Translations under genes and position numbers: made by a program
Notes under the pieces: model-generated
What the model was told of the DNA's origin: nothing
The model's database searches: none
Seen by the model: the letters and a program-made list of their open reading frames with translations, nothing else
Shown here: positions 10,820 through 22,440 of the stretch, piece after piece
Layout of the letters: each line of letters opens with the position of its first letter
How positions within the stretch are numbered: the stretch's first letter is position 1
Assembly: GCA_031769625.1 (NCBI GenBank)
Contig: JAUIMM010000483.1
Location: 4,237,501 to 4,301,500 of the forward strand
Length of the DNA: 64,000 nt
Source of the DNA: Taudactylus pleione
Taxonomy: Eukaryota > Chordata > Amphibia > Anura > Myobatrachidae
Direction: 5' to 3'

Positions 10820-13067
10820 ATGAGTATTTATAGGGTGTATTATTATTGTGTGTTAGGGGATATCCATAATATCTGTGTTATACGTGGGTCTCTGTTGGTC
10901 TCTGCATTATCTAGCGATTTCTGCGTTATCTGGCAATTGCATTATACGGCACATCACTGCGATGCTCCCTGATCTGACGGTCACTGCAAACCACTCTGCA
11001 TTATATGGCGCATCACTGCACTGCTCCCTGATCTGGCTGTCACTAAGAACCCCTCTGCATTATATTGTAGTCACTGCGATGCTCCCTGATCTGGCGGTCA
11101 CTGTGAACCTCTCTGCGTTATTCAGCAGTCATTGCAACGGTCTATTCATTTTATGACGGCTCACTGTAAACCTCTGCATTATACGCCAATCACTGCGATG
11201 CTATCTGATTTGGGAATAACTGCGATCCTCTCTGCATTATTTGGCAGTCACTGCAAACCTCTCTACATTATACGACGGTCACTGCGATGTTCCCTGCATA
11301 ATATGGTGATCACTGCGGTGTTCACTGTATTATATGTTGATCGCTGAAATGCTCTTCGTATTATACGGCACCCACTGTGATGCTTTTTGTATTATATGGC
11401 AGTCACTGCAATACTCTCTGTATTATATGGCGGTCACTGCAATGCTTTCCATATTATATGGCGATCACTACGACGCTCTCTGCTTTTTATGTTTGTCACG
11501 GAGATGTTCTCTGCATTATTTGCTGGTCACTATGAAGTTCTCTGCATTATATGGTGGTCACCGTAATATTATCTGCATTATATGGCTGTCACTGTTATGT
11601 TCTCTGCATTATATAGGTGGGCACCATACATTTCTCTACATTATATATCTGTCACTATGATGTTCCTTGCTTTATTTGGCGGCCGCCATAATTTTCTCTG
11701 CATTAGAGGTCACTGCAATGCTCTCTGTATATTATATATCAGTTACTGGCCACTGTTTGAATCATCTAAAGTCTCTCCTGCCTTATTCTAGAAAAATAAA
11801 TATGTTAGGTGAAATTAGAGAATTCTCAACGACAGGGTTCCCAAGGTGCAAAAATGTCTAGGTACAGCTATGTGTGTGACAGTGCGACAGGACAAAGCAC
11901 ATAGCTCTGTTAAAGAGCCAGACCCAATTCCAGGATCATAGGGAGCCTGCTTATAGTTAAATTTTTTTGCCAAACTATTTTCTAACTAGTCAGTGAATGA
12001 GTAAAAACATGGATTTCACACTTTCACTGCTGCTGCCATTGTTATAGCCCCCATACACCTACACGATTTCTGGACGATTACATGATTTTCAAGCAATCAT
12101 AAGATGGATCGTGTCTTTTTTTAGTAACTTACGATCCGATGCGCGCTTCCGCTGTCCCTACATTTTATACTGGTCACTAGAAAGCTCCCTTTATTATATA
12201 TCTGTCATGAGAATTGTACCTGTATTGTATATTGGTCATGAGAATAATCCCTGTATTGTATAATGGTCACAGGAATGGTCCCTGTATTGTATATTGGTAA
12301 GTAGAATGGGTCCTGCATTGTATATCCGTCACTAGAGTGCTGTGAGCATTTGGTAGGGGTCACTAGAATGGTTTCTGGTTTGGGACGGGGCTCTTTGACA
12401 CAACAATTTTTTATATATTTCATTGGTTATTTAAAGGGAATGGGATTGAAATGCCGCCTAGGGGTGCCTAACCCAGCTAACAGCCCTAAACCTAACCCAC
12501 CCATCTCCGTGGCTAAAAGGACAGACGGCCCATACTTAACTCGTTCGGGCAGGCGTCCTCCTGGATTCCGGCGTCGGTATTTCGACGCCTATCATGAATC
12601 ATTTGCCAGCATTCAGCAGTCAGTATTGTGACCGGCGGCCGCAACTACGTCCCATTTACAGTACGCCCACATTAGTCTAGTCTTACCTATAGAGGCTATT
12701 ATCATGCGACTTTCCCCATTTCAATGCGCTGGTGGAAAAACTGGGCCCGCCCCCCCAGGCTAAAAGTTGCCCCTGGCCACAGAGCACCATAATAACTAAC
12801 AATTATAATAATAAACATAATAAACAAAACAGAGGGGTTTTGGATCATGAATTGATCAATGCATTTAAGCTTGCAGCCCCCGTAACGGGACCCAACTTTA
12901 CTGCAAGTCCCTATGTCCCTAGTCTTATGTTTTGTATGTTTACCATATTTAATTGGTTTTAGTTATTGTGTTTCCACAAAAAATAGGATCAAAGTTGAGA
13001 TTTGCATCGTTAGATAATGATATCTTAGTATGATATCGTAAATCTCAGGGTATGCTATCAAGGTTTA

Positions 13068-13369
13068 AAGGTGCATACACACACAACGATTTTTTGAACG
13101 ATTATCGTTAACGATATCGTTTATCGTTCAATCATTGAAAAAATCGTTCACTTTCTGAGTTAAAACGATGAACGATTATCGTTCATGCGCGTTCACGTTT
13201 GTAGTTCAGTCAGACTGACCAAGTGAACGATTTTCATTAAGGGAATATGCAAAAATCATTTGTAGTTCAAAAAGATCGTTCATTACATTTTAAAAAATCT
13301 AACAGATAATCTGACAGAAATCGTTCATAAAATCGTTGGTAACAAAATTGTTGTGTGTGTATGCAGCTT
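13068..13369. mobile_element. MITE, ends AAGGTGCATACACACA (copy 2)
   Basis: Duplicate of 8902-9203 carried by the 4.17-kb duplication. It is essentially identical in ends and interior, so it arose by duplication and not by a second insertion. Confidence 0.85.
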
Positions 13370-13765
13370 TAAGCTCACAGCAACTTTGCCTTTAAACGTG
13401 AGACAGTCACCAAGCACACCTGTTGCAAAGCACCTAGGAAAACAGCTGACACAAGTTAGATTAAACTAGTTAAAAGGGGTGCATGAGAAAATGTGATCAC
13501 AAAAATTAGTAATTATAAAAATTAATCAAAATAAACAAAAAGCACTAATCCACGGCACTCACCATTCCTAGATTTGGGGTGCAACATGGTATGTGACCAC
13601 ATTGTTTAAATATAAACCACTGTTTATTATGTTTATTATTATGTTTACTATTATTATTGTTAGTTATTATGGTGAGTGCAGAGCCCCTGTTGCAAACGTC
13701 CCAAAGAAAGTTATCTATAGATGAATTTCTGGATACTTGAGAAAATAATTTTAATTAATTGAAGA

Positions 13766-14056
13766 AATTCAGGTTTAATTAAAAATGGACCACGAGATCT
13801 TATCATTCAATCCAAAGGGACGGATGGTGTTCAAATTAAGAATCCAGCGGGCTTCTCTTTGTAGGAGCTTATTTCCACGGTCACCCCCTCTCATGTGGTC
13901 TATGGCCATGTATCTCAATGTTGAAAGTAGATGTCTTTTGTCAGCAAAGTGCCTTGCTACCAGCTGATCCGATGTTTTTCCAGTCAAGGCTATCTTGTAC
14001 AGATATATTGTGGCAATAGGTCCTATGAATTAGTTTCCATCTGTGTAGTTTGAATA
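13766..14056 (-). pseudogene. PLE GIY-YIG C-terminal fragment (copy 2)
   Basis: Duplicate of 9600-9890. It differs by a few substitutions (for example Pro to Leu in ADKRHL) and is also a fragment without a catalytic domain. Confidence 0.7.
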
Positions 14057-14737
14057 AATTCAGTTTTTAATTGTGAAATGTGCAATAATTATAAAATGAC
14101 TCAAACCAGCAGCTGGTCACAAGCGCTCTTATTTTCTATATTAGTGAGGCAATGGAACCTGTTGCGCCACAAGTGCAGCATCACCTAGCGAAAGCAGCCG
14201 GGAAAAAAAAACACGTGAATTGCGTAAGCGTGCCCGCCGCACATGTTGTGCTGATGGCGGGGTGTAGGTGTAACTCAGCTTTAAGTGACCCCCACCAGTG
14301 GCAAACAAAGGATTTCTAAAGGGGAGGGTCTCCCAATGCTTGATGTTAGAATGTGTGTGGCCAGTCGCTGAAGAGAGAATAATTAGCACTTATCCAGCTT
14401 TAATATGTGTCATACAAAATATTGTGAGTGTCCATTAATTCCAGCATATAAAGGCCCATTAATCACAATAAGCCACTAGATTCGGCAGTAGGGCCATCCT
14501 GCCTGAACTAAATGTCCATATGTCAGACATGGGCACCATTCCAGATCATTGGAGCAGTCTGGGGAAACAGCAGAAGGACCTAGCACTGCCCTGTACATAG
14601 ATGGACATAGTGGGCTCTATAGCAGCACATCTCTAACAGTGCATGGTTTCTAGATCTCCTAGCTGGTGCACAGGATATTTATTACTGGCTGATACATGGC
14701 AAAAGGAGGTGTTAAATTATTTCATGTGTGACACTAA

Positions 14738-15170
14738 TACCCCTTTTCCACCTAAATTCCAGGTCTGACCCGGATTTGGAACAAAGTTCCTATCCGAATC
14801 AGACCCGGAATTTTGCCGGCGCTGACTCGGGATATTCCCGAGTCAGCGCCGCTCACACCGCAGTCGGGTCTGCATAGACCCGGCTTTTGCGGAGTGAAAG
14901 TGGACGCTTGGAGATGACGTCATCTCCAAGCGCCACTGAAGCCGGACCAATCGGCCGGCTAGCAGCGCACTCCAGGTCTTCGTGACCCGGAGTGCGCTGT
15001 TCCCATAGCAGGGTTTCACGGGCTATGCCCGTGTTAAACCCTGCTAGTTACCTGGGTTGGATTGCCGGGTCACTCGACCCGGCGATCCAACCCTCTGCCC
15101 TTTTACACCAGGGAGCTGCCCGGGTTAACCCTTCAAAAACCCGGGTTTTAGCTCCGGTGTAAAAGGGGTA
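14738..15170. mobile_element. MITE, PIF/Harbinger-like, TAA target
   Basis: TACCCCTTTTCCACC at the left pairs with GGTGTAAAAGGGGTA at the right. Both sides carry TAA, the 3-bp TWA target usual for PIF/Harbinger. Inner sequence is rich in CCCGG/CCGGG and has several nested palindromes, for example TGGAGATGACGTCATCTCCA. No coding capacity. Confidence 0.8.
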
Positions 15171-15817
15171 TAATAAGCACATGCAGCACCAGAAAAATTC
15201 CATTATATTACTATTTTCTACTGTGTTCCATAGCTTTAGGGTCAGGGGAGGGGGAGGGAGAAGAATACATGGAAAATTAACATGTAGAAAAAGTAAATTG
15301 AGGGAGAGCATAGACTGGGATATAAAGGAGGAAGGAAAGAATAGATTAAGCATAGAAAAGAAATAAAGGGAAGGAAAAGACAGTATATGCACAGATTTAT
15401 ACAATCACATTGTACAGACACTTCCCTGACTACTGGGCTAGAAATTTCCAGACACAAAGAGGAGGAGTCTTTGGATAACAGACCTAATATAGCAGCAAGG
15501 CCAAACCCCCAAGGCATCCTATAGGCTAACACTAATGACTGACACCAACATCATAACTCTTACAGGTATACTGCTCCCACAACCACAGGGTTTAAACTGG
15601 CTCAGTCAGATTGCACCTGCCTTATGCTGTCCATCTGTGGAGACAATTGGCCAAAGAGCTATAGTCGCTCTTTGAATGATGGGGCTGGAAGTGCTAAATT
15701 TGTTTTTCCAGGGAATGATTTGTTTCTGATCCCTGTTCTTTGGTTGTAGTAAATGTTCTCTATTGAGAGACAAACCTTTTGTTGTTTCAATGAAGACGGA
15801 TTGTAACCCTGTTACGT
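15171..15817. other. No feature recognised
   Basis: Single-copy-looking sequence with a purine-rich patch at 15240-15375. The open frames here lack splice sites or recognisable content, and I see no gene. Confidence 0.3.
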
Positions 15818-16190
15818 TATATAAAGCACTAATCCACGGCACTCACCATTCCTAGATTTGGGGTGCAACATGGTATGTGACCACATTGTTTAAATAGAAA
15901 TCACAGGGGCTCTGCACTCACCATAATAACTAACAATAATAAAAATAAACATAATAAACAGTGGGGTTTTGGTTCATGAATTGATCAATGCATTTAAGCT
16001 TGCAGCCCCCGTCACGTGACCCCACTTTACTGCAAGTCCCTACTCTATAGCTCAGAATTATAACATGGACATAGCCATCACATTAGTGTTAAACTCAGGG
16101 TATGCTATCAAGGTTTAAAGCTCACAGCAACTTTGCTTTTAAACGTGAGACAGTTACCAAGCACACCTGTTGCAAAGCACCTAGGAAAAC
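15818..16190. repeat. Third, older copy of PLE-type terminal sequence
   Basis: Shares long stretches with 9375-9460 and with 8605-8770 plus 8880-9290, but in rearranged order and without the MITE. Phrases include GCACTAATCCACGGCACTCA and GGGGTGCAACATGGTATGTG. The partly inverted order relative to the duplicated unit resembles the tandem or inverted terminal repeats of PLEs. Confidence 0.6.
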
Positions 16191-16194
16191 AGGG

Positions 16195-16870
16195 GTGCCC
16201 TGGAGAGGGTGACCCCTTTATTTGGGGGGTCACCAACTCCCGAGGTATCCCTGGCTTGGGCTGACTAATGGTCAGGACTGATGCTGCAGCTGGGGGATCC
16301 GGTGAAAGGGCACCCCTGGCTGTGGCATCAGCCCCCCGTTAGAAAGGGTCCAGGGCTGGTTTTAAATATACAGTGGAACTCACGTCATTTTTTTTTCTCC
16401 ATACATTTAAAACCAGCTTTGTCCCTGCAGCCTTGTGCTGGTTCTTACAGGGGATCCCTACACATTTTTTTCCCTGTAATGTTAAGAACCTGGACAGGCT
16501 GGCAAGCCCGGGGCTGGTTAGTGCTTTGGGGGGGACCTCATGTCATTTTTATTTAAAACATTTTTCAAATTTTTACAATGGTTAAAACACAAGCAGCAAT
16601 CACATATGTCACTGATATGTGCTGGCTGCTAGCTCGGTAGAGATTTGCAGAGAGAAAACACTGCAATCTCGGGTGACTAATCTCCTGCAAAACGAGTTAC
16701 TCGGGAGAGATATCTCGTTCTGCTTCACCATCGGCAAACTCGTTTAGCCTCAAATTGCCTGTTGGTAAATTTGGTAAAAGAAAAGGGACTAAATCACCCG
16801 AATTTGGGCGAATTCCAGCAAGATAAATCATTTTGAAAATTGGGACCATCTCGAATCTTAGTAAATTTAC
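16195..16870. repeat. Interspersed repeat fragments
   Basis: 16195-16600 is a G/C-rich dispersed repeat with paired phrases (CCAGGGCTGGTTTTAAAT, AAAACCAGC). 16620-16870 is a second fragment ending TAGTAAATTTACCCCTAG, a common MITE end phrase. No coding potential. Confidence 0.35.
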
Positions 16871-17383
16871 CCCTAGGTCTCATTCGTACACCACACTTGA
16901 TTCACTTTTTCATTTTCGTTTCTACACTTTGTATTTTTTTCCAGCTTTTTTTCACCATTTTTTCATGTTTAAATTTGTTTTCCATATCCACTTATCTTTC
17001 AGTCCACGATCACCACATCATATACACTGTAGGTCTCCATACATTAACACTCTTTTGTTTTTTCTTGTTTTCACTCATCATTCTATTTTCATCCTGGAAT
17101 ACACATCCATCCTTATCTTTCCCTTCATCACTAACACCCTTCTCTTCTATCATAGCCTGCTACTCGTTTTTCATCCATCATTATGGTTTTGTCATTTTAT
17201 TTTGAGTATATTTCATCACACCTTCCTTATATTCTCCAAATACTTGTACACTTATATTCCTTCATAATTTATCTACATTATATTTCTTTGCTATTGTAGC
17301 TATGCCATTTGTGCATGATTTTGTATATCATTTTGTGTATTGGTTTATTACTGTTTATTATTGTCAGTATTCCATTCTATGCA

Positions 17384-17384
<1 letters not shown>

Positions 17385-17461
<77 letters not shown>
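17385..17461. repeat. (CTTT)n microsatellite
   Basis: About 19 uninterrupted CTTT units. They generate Leu-Ser-Phe-Phe open frames in three phases that are not genes. The preceding 16870-17384 is pyrimidine-rich and the following 17462-18320 holds nothing I can name. Confidence 0.98.
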
Positions 17462-17463
<2 letters not shown>

Positions 17464-18319
17464 AATCAATGCAACATGCTTCATCTTTTTCTATTTTTGT
17501 AAAGCACAATATAATTTTCCTTCTTTCATTCACAGACCCGGCTACATGGCGTTGAACGGCGTAACCAGTCTATTAACCAGTGTAACCAGTGTATTAAATA
17601 GTTAATTTCTACATAGGCATATAAGTAGTAACACACATATACCCTTGCTAGGCCCCATTGAGGGTTGAAAAGAGATTGTATTCATACAGTTGCAGTCTAT
17701 GGACAGAATTGTTAGATATAACCTTTTGGGGTCAAATAAGACATAATTTGAGAGGCCTAGCTTGTACCTGCCATTACTATCAGAGAAGTATAATGAGCTA
17801 TTCATAGCCTATATGTGATATCAGCAGACAGCCACACTCCATTGTAAGATGTGTAGAGATGCTAAGCATTATGGGTAATCTGAGACGCTACACAAAACAG
17901 TTTTGAAATACAGTTTATCTCCAGACATTAGGACACATCATTACTGTATTTCTTTGTCTGAATATATGTTAGTTCTTACGGAGCATGCGCAAGAGAGATA
18001 AGTTTGGTCAATGCTATGTTGGACCAACCAGTGCTTGATACTTAGTTTGTAACTAATATGGGCTTAATATCCGGAAAGCCAACCCCCAATACTAGGCTAT
18101 ATAAATCGAGAGCTAGATTAAGGTCGTGGCTCGTGCATGATTCTAAGACTGCAGTTAGGATGCCTGCAATGTAAATTGAACTACCTGGGCGTTGTGAAAC
18201 GAGGACTCCTCGGAAGCAGATGAAGTACATCTTATGCTGAAGATGATGAATTACCGGTGTCATCTGAATACGTAGACAAAAGTTGAGTATACAGTATGCT
18301 TTGTTTGTTAATTATTTGT

Positions 18320-18690
18320 TTGTTACTTGTAAATAAAGTGTGTTCATTTGTACATCACTCATTTTGGTCACATGTGTAACTATTTCATTTCGATCAGAAC
18401 GGAACCCACCGTTATGCAGATAGCCACGGCAACCCAGCGCCTGACACGCGTGATGACACCAGTCCGCGACCCCGGAAGCCCCGGAGCATGGACGGAGATG
18501 GAGAAGCCGGCTCGTTCTCTTCACACACAGCGGTTGGTCACTTCTTTCCTCTATATAATGTAAGATTTCACTTTATACACTTGTTCACACCCTGACAAAG
18601 GAGCCTAAGAGCCCCGAAACGTTGGAAGATATTTGTGACAACTTTCAATATATTTTTTTGCACATCAGTCTCCGAGTGCCGCAGTAATTT
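18320..18690 (+). mobile_element. PLE-type terminal sequence with hammerhead-like core
   Basis: At 18590-18627 CCTGACAAAG, a GC-rich stem and CCCCGAAACG give a hammerhead layout with a CpG-decayed first box (CUGACAA for CUGACGA). The segment ends GAGTGCCGCAGTAATTTATT, a phrase typical of dispersed repeat ends of this type. Confidence 0.4.
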
Positions 18691-18700
18691 ATTTTCTTTT

Positions 18701-18760
18701 TTCTATATATATATATATAATTATATATATATATATACATACATACATACACACGCACAC
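18701..18760. repeat. TA/CATA microsatellite
   Basis: Alternating TA with a CATA and CACA tail, between two PLE-type fragments. Confidence 0.9.
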
Positions 18761-18769
18761 AAATAGACC

Positions 18770-19010
18770 GCACTCCTGATCCAGCAATTATTAATCTGTG
18801 GAGTGCTCCCCTCTAGACTAGCAAGTCCATTGTATACAGGATTCCAAAGAGCACTCACCAATTTTCACAACTTTAAAGCCAGCAAGATTTATTTCACGTT
18901 AACACCACTTTGCAATATATCATGGCGACTTTTCAGTCCCTTAGAACCTTTCTCAAGACCAAATCACCAATCCAAGAAAATCATGTCACCTCATCAGACC
19001 ACATACTGTA
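18770..19010 (-). mobile_element. PLE-type fragment with hammerhead-like motif, minus strand
   Basis: On the minus strand near 18921-18957 a CTTGAGAAAG box, an imperfect stem and CTGAAAAGTCGC follow the same degenerate hammerhead layout. The sequence GAGTGCTCTTTGG and a trailing segment complete the fragment. No coding part. Confidence 0.35.
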
Positions 19011-19375
19011 TGTATATACATATATATTTGTAAAAAACGTGGTATATGGTGCTAGGTCCTTCAATCAAGTCTTTTGATGATCATTTTCAACAACTAAAGC
19101 ACTGCCCGGACATTAAGGGTGGCAGCTCCTTCTCCCATCAACTGTTGTTCAGACAGCGTATAAATCCTAAAAAAACACAAAGTGGAGAGAGAGCGCCTCC
19201 TAGTGCAGTATTATTAATATAAGTAGCCTTCACCAGGTGCAATCACCCTGTGTAAATGGAGGTGTACCTTATAAAGTGGAATACACCACTTACAGTATAT
19301 ATCAGTATGAACAACCAAATAGGTCCTCAGGTTCTACTTTCTGGAACCGACTCAATATCTTACATCATATGTCGC
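19011..19375. repeat. Dispersed repeat, paired with 63662-64000
   Basis: Nearly the same sequence occurs at 63662-64000 (for example GTAAAAAACGTGGTATATGG, AGAGAGCGCCTCCTAGTGCA). It leads into the hammerhead-like region at 19481. At the other locus it abuts the right end of a hAT element. Confidence 0.8.
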
Positions 19376-19480
19376 CAAGCATGGTATAAATGTATAGGAA
19401 GGAAAAAGAGAGAACAATAGTGTAATACTATACACACAAATTTATTTAAACACTTAGAGCAAACTAAATGCCCGTACATC

Positions 19481-19522
19481 CTCCTGATGAAGTCCAGATT
19501 ATTTTGAATGGACGAAACGTGT
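19481..19522 (+). ncRNA. Hammerhead ribozyme-like core, best preserved
   Basis: CTGATGA (19484-19490) is followed by stem II, GTCCA paired with TGGAC across an 11-base loop, and then GAAAC. All core residues of the CUGANGA...GAAA pattern are present. The outer stems were not fully verified. It is probably part of a PLE-type terminal repeat. Self-cleavage is inferred from the motif only. Confidence 0.5.
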
Positions 19523-20539
19523 TGAGGTTGTGCATGCTGTGACAGATGATATCCTCTACCAGTGGGGAATATGATGATGCATATCTACAGATAAGCCTTG
19601 ATGTTTTTTATATGATGTACGGGCATTTTACTTTGCTGTAAGTGTTTAAATAAATTTGTGTGTATAGTGCATGAGCTATATCAATCATATAAGTGAAGAG
19701 GGAAGGGAGATTGAGGTGGTTGAAGGTAGGTGCTAGCCACACCCCATGGCATGCCTCTGTGCAAGCCATACTCCCACATCACTAGTCAAACCATCCACAT
19801 CCTTAGTCACAATGCTGTGACGATAGCCACAACCCCTGTTGCGGTGTACAGTAGGCCCTTTAAAATTCAGCTCCAGCCCCATGTGGACCTTAATCTGGCA
19901 CTGGAAATGCCCAATTCATTATATGGCACACAGTAATGCCCCAATGCATATATCACACAGCAGTGTCCCCAATTCAATATAGTCACACAGTAATGACCCC
20001 AATTCATTGTATGGCACACAGTAATGCCCCAATTCATATATCACACAACAGTGCCTCCAATTAATTTTATGTCACTCAGTAATGCCCCCAATTCATTATA
20101 TGTCACACAGTAATACCCCCATTTCAAATATCACACTGTAATGCCCCCAATGTATTATATATCACACAGTAATATCCCCAATTCATTATATGTCACACTG
20201 TAATGCCCCCAATTTATTATATATCACACAGTAATGTCCCCAGTTGATTATATGGCACACAGTTATGCCCAAAAAATAATAATATGTCACGCAGTAATGC
20301 CCCAATTCATTATATGTCATACAGTAGTGCCACCAATTCATTATATGTCACACAGTAATGCCCCCAAATCATTATTTGTCACACAACAGTGCCCCCAATT
20401 AATTATATGGCACGCAGTAATGCTCCCAATTCATTATATGGTATACAGTAATTTTCCCAATTCATTATATGACTCACAGTAATGCCCCAATACATATATC
20501 ACACAGCAGTGCCCCCAATTCATTTTATGTCACACAGTA

Positions 20540-20705
20540 ATATTTAAAAAAAATATTAACCCCATTGTGTATGTGTGTGAGCATGTGATAGGAAATATAG
20601 ATTGTAAGCTCCACTGGGGCAGGGACTGATGTGAATTGGCAAGATATTCTCTGTAAAGTGTTGCGGAATATGTGTGCACTATATAAATAACTAGTAATAA
20701 ATAAA
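20540..20705 (+). mobile_element. SINE/L2-type 3' tail inside minisatellite, copy 1
   Basis: Contains AGATTGTAAGCTCCACTGGG, GCAGGGACTGATGTGAAT and GTGCACTATATAAATAACTA, the 3' tail shared by many vertebrate L2-related SINEs. A second copy lies at 21149-21315. The 31-bp array continues on both sides. Confidence 0.65.
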
Positions 20706-21148
20706 TAATATGGCACAAAGTAATGCCCCCAATTCATTACATGTCACACAATAATGCCCCCATTTCATATAACACACAGTAATGCCCCCAATTAATTTTA
20801 TATCACACAGTACTGTCCCCAATTCATTATATGTCACGCAGTAATGTTCCCAAATCATTATAAGGCACACAGTATGCTCCCAATTCATTATATGGCACAC
20901 AGTAATGTTCCCAATTCATTATATGGCACTCAGTAATACCCCCAATTCATTATATGGCACATAGTAATGCACCCAATTCTTATATCACACAGTAATGCCC
21001 CCAATTCATTGTATGGCACGCAGTAATGCCTCAAATTCATTATCTATAACATAGTAATGTCCCCAATTCATTATATGTCATACATTAATGTCCCCAATTT
21101 ATTATATATCACACAGTAATGTCCCCAATTCATTTTATGTAACACAGT

Positions 21149-21315
21149 AATATTTAAAAAAAATATTAACCCCATTGTGTATGTGTGTGAGCATGTGATA
21201 GGAAATATAGATTGTAAGCTCCACTGGGGCAGGGACTGATGTGAATGGGTAAGATATTCTCTGTAAAGTGCTGCAGAATATGTGTGCACTATATAAATAA
21301 CTAGTAATAAATAAA
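21149..21315 (+). mobile_element. SINE/L2-type 3' tail inside minisatellite, copy 2
   Basis: Near-identical to 20540-20705 with the same flanking monomers. It is therefore a duplicate by array expansion, not an independent insertion. Confidence 0.65.
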
Positions 21316-22440
21316 TAATATGGCACAAAGTAATGCCCCCAATTCATTACATTTCACACAATAATGCCCCCATTTCATATAACACAGTAATGCCCCCAAT
21401 TAATTTTATATCACACAGTACTGTCCCCAATTCATTATATGTCATGCAGTAATGTCCCAAATCATTATAAGGCACACAGTATACTTCCAATTCATTGTAT
21501 GGCATGCAGTAATGCCTCAAATTCATTATCTATAACATAGTAATGTCCCCAATTCATTATATGTCATGCATTAATGTCCCCAATTTATTATATATCACAC
21601 AGTAATGTCCCCAATTCATTATATGTTACACAGTAATGTCCCCAGTTCATTATATGGCACACAGTAATACGCCCAATTCATTACATGTCATGCAGTAATG
21701 CCCCCAATACATTGTGTCACACAGCAGTGTCCCCAATACATTGTGTCACACAGCAGTGCCCCCAATTCATTATATGTCACACAGTAGTTCCCCCAATTCA
21801 TTATATGTCACAGAACAGTGCCACCAATTCATTATGTTACACAGTAATGTCCCCAATTCATTATATGTCACACAGTAATGCCCCAATTCATTATTTGTTA
21901 TGCAGTAATGCCTCCAATTCATTATATGGCATGCACTAATGCCCCCAATTCATTATACGGCACGCAGTAATGTCCCCAATTCATTATATGTCACACAGTA
22001 ATGTCCCTAAATCATTATATGGCACACAGTATGCTCCAAATTCATTATATGGCACACAGTAATGTTCCCAATTCCTTATATGGCACTCAGTAATGCCCCC
22101 AATTCATTATATGGCACATAGTAATGCTCCCAATTCATTACATGGCACACAGTAATGTCCCCAATTCATTATATTGAACATAGTAGTGTCCCCTATTCAT
22201 TATATAGCACTTTGTAATTCTCCCAATTCATTATATGGCATGCAGTAATGCCCCCAGTTCATTATATGGCAAGCAGTAATGTTCCCAATTCATTATATGC
22301 ACGCAGTAGTGTCCCCAATTTATTATATGGCACATAGCAGTGCCCCCAATTCATTATATAGCACACAATAATGCCCCCATTTAATTATATGGCAGCAGTA
22401 ATGTTCCCAATTCATTATATGGCATGCAGTAATGTCCCCA

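Larger units (their letters stand above)
10820..14987. repeat. 4.17-kb tandem duplication, copy 2
   Basis: Second copy of 6655-10819. Its 31-bp arrays lie at about 10900-11755 and 12150-12390. Differences from copy 1 are mostly single substitutions, several of them C/T or G/A, plus one or two base indels such as GACGGGCTC versus GACGGGGCTC near 8220/12388. Confidence 0.95.
19906..22440. repeat. 2.5-kb array of 31-bp monomers
   Basis: Roughly 70 diverged monomers of the form ATTATATGGCACACAGTAAT plus GCCCCCAATTC, 31 bp each. The array includes a duplicated block of about 605 bp in which each copy carries a SINE tail (20540-20705 and 21149-21315). The shared period and the ATTATATGGC core suggest kinship with the arrays at 6735 and 10900. 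Confidence 0.9.

Noticed and set aside
16833..17267. 144-codon Phe/His/Ser-rich frame
   Set aside because: Composition follows a pyrimidine-rich stretch; no homology recognised and no splice sites.
17302..17605. Leu/Ser/Phe-rich frames
   Set aside because: Translation of a (CTTT)n microsatellite.
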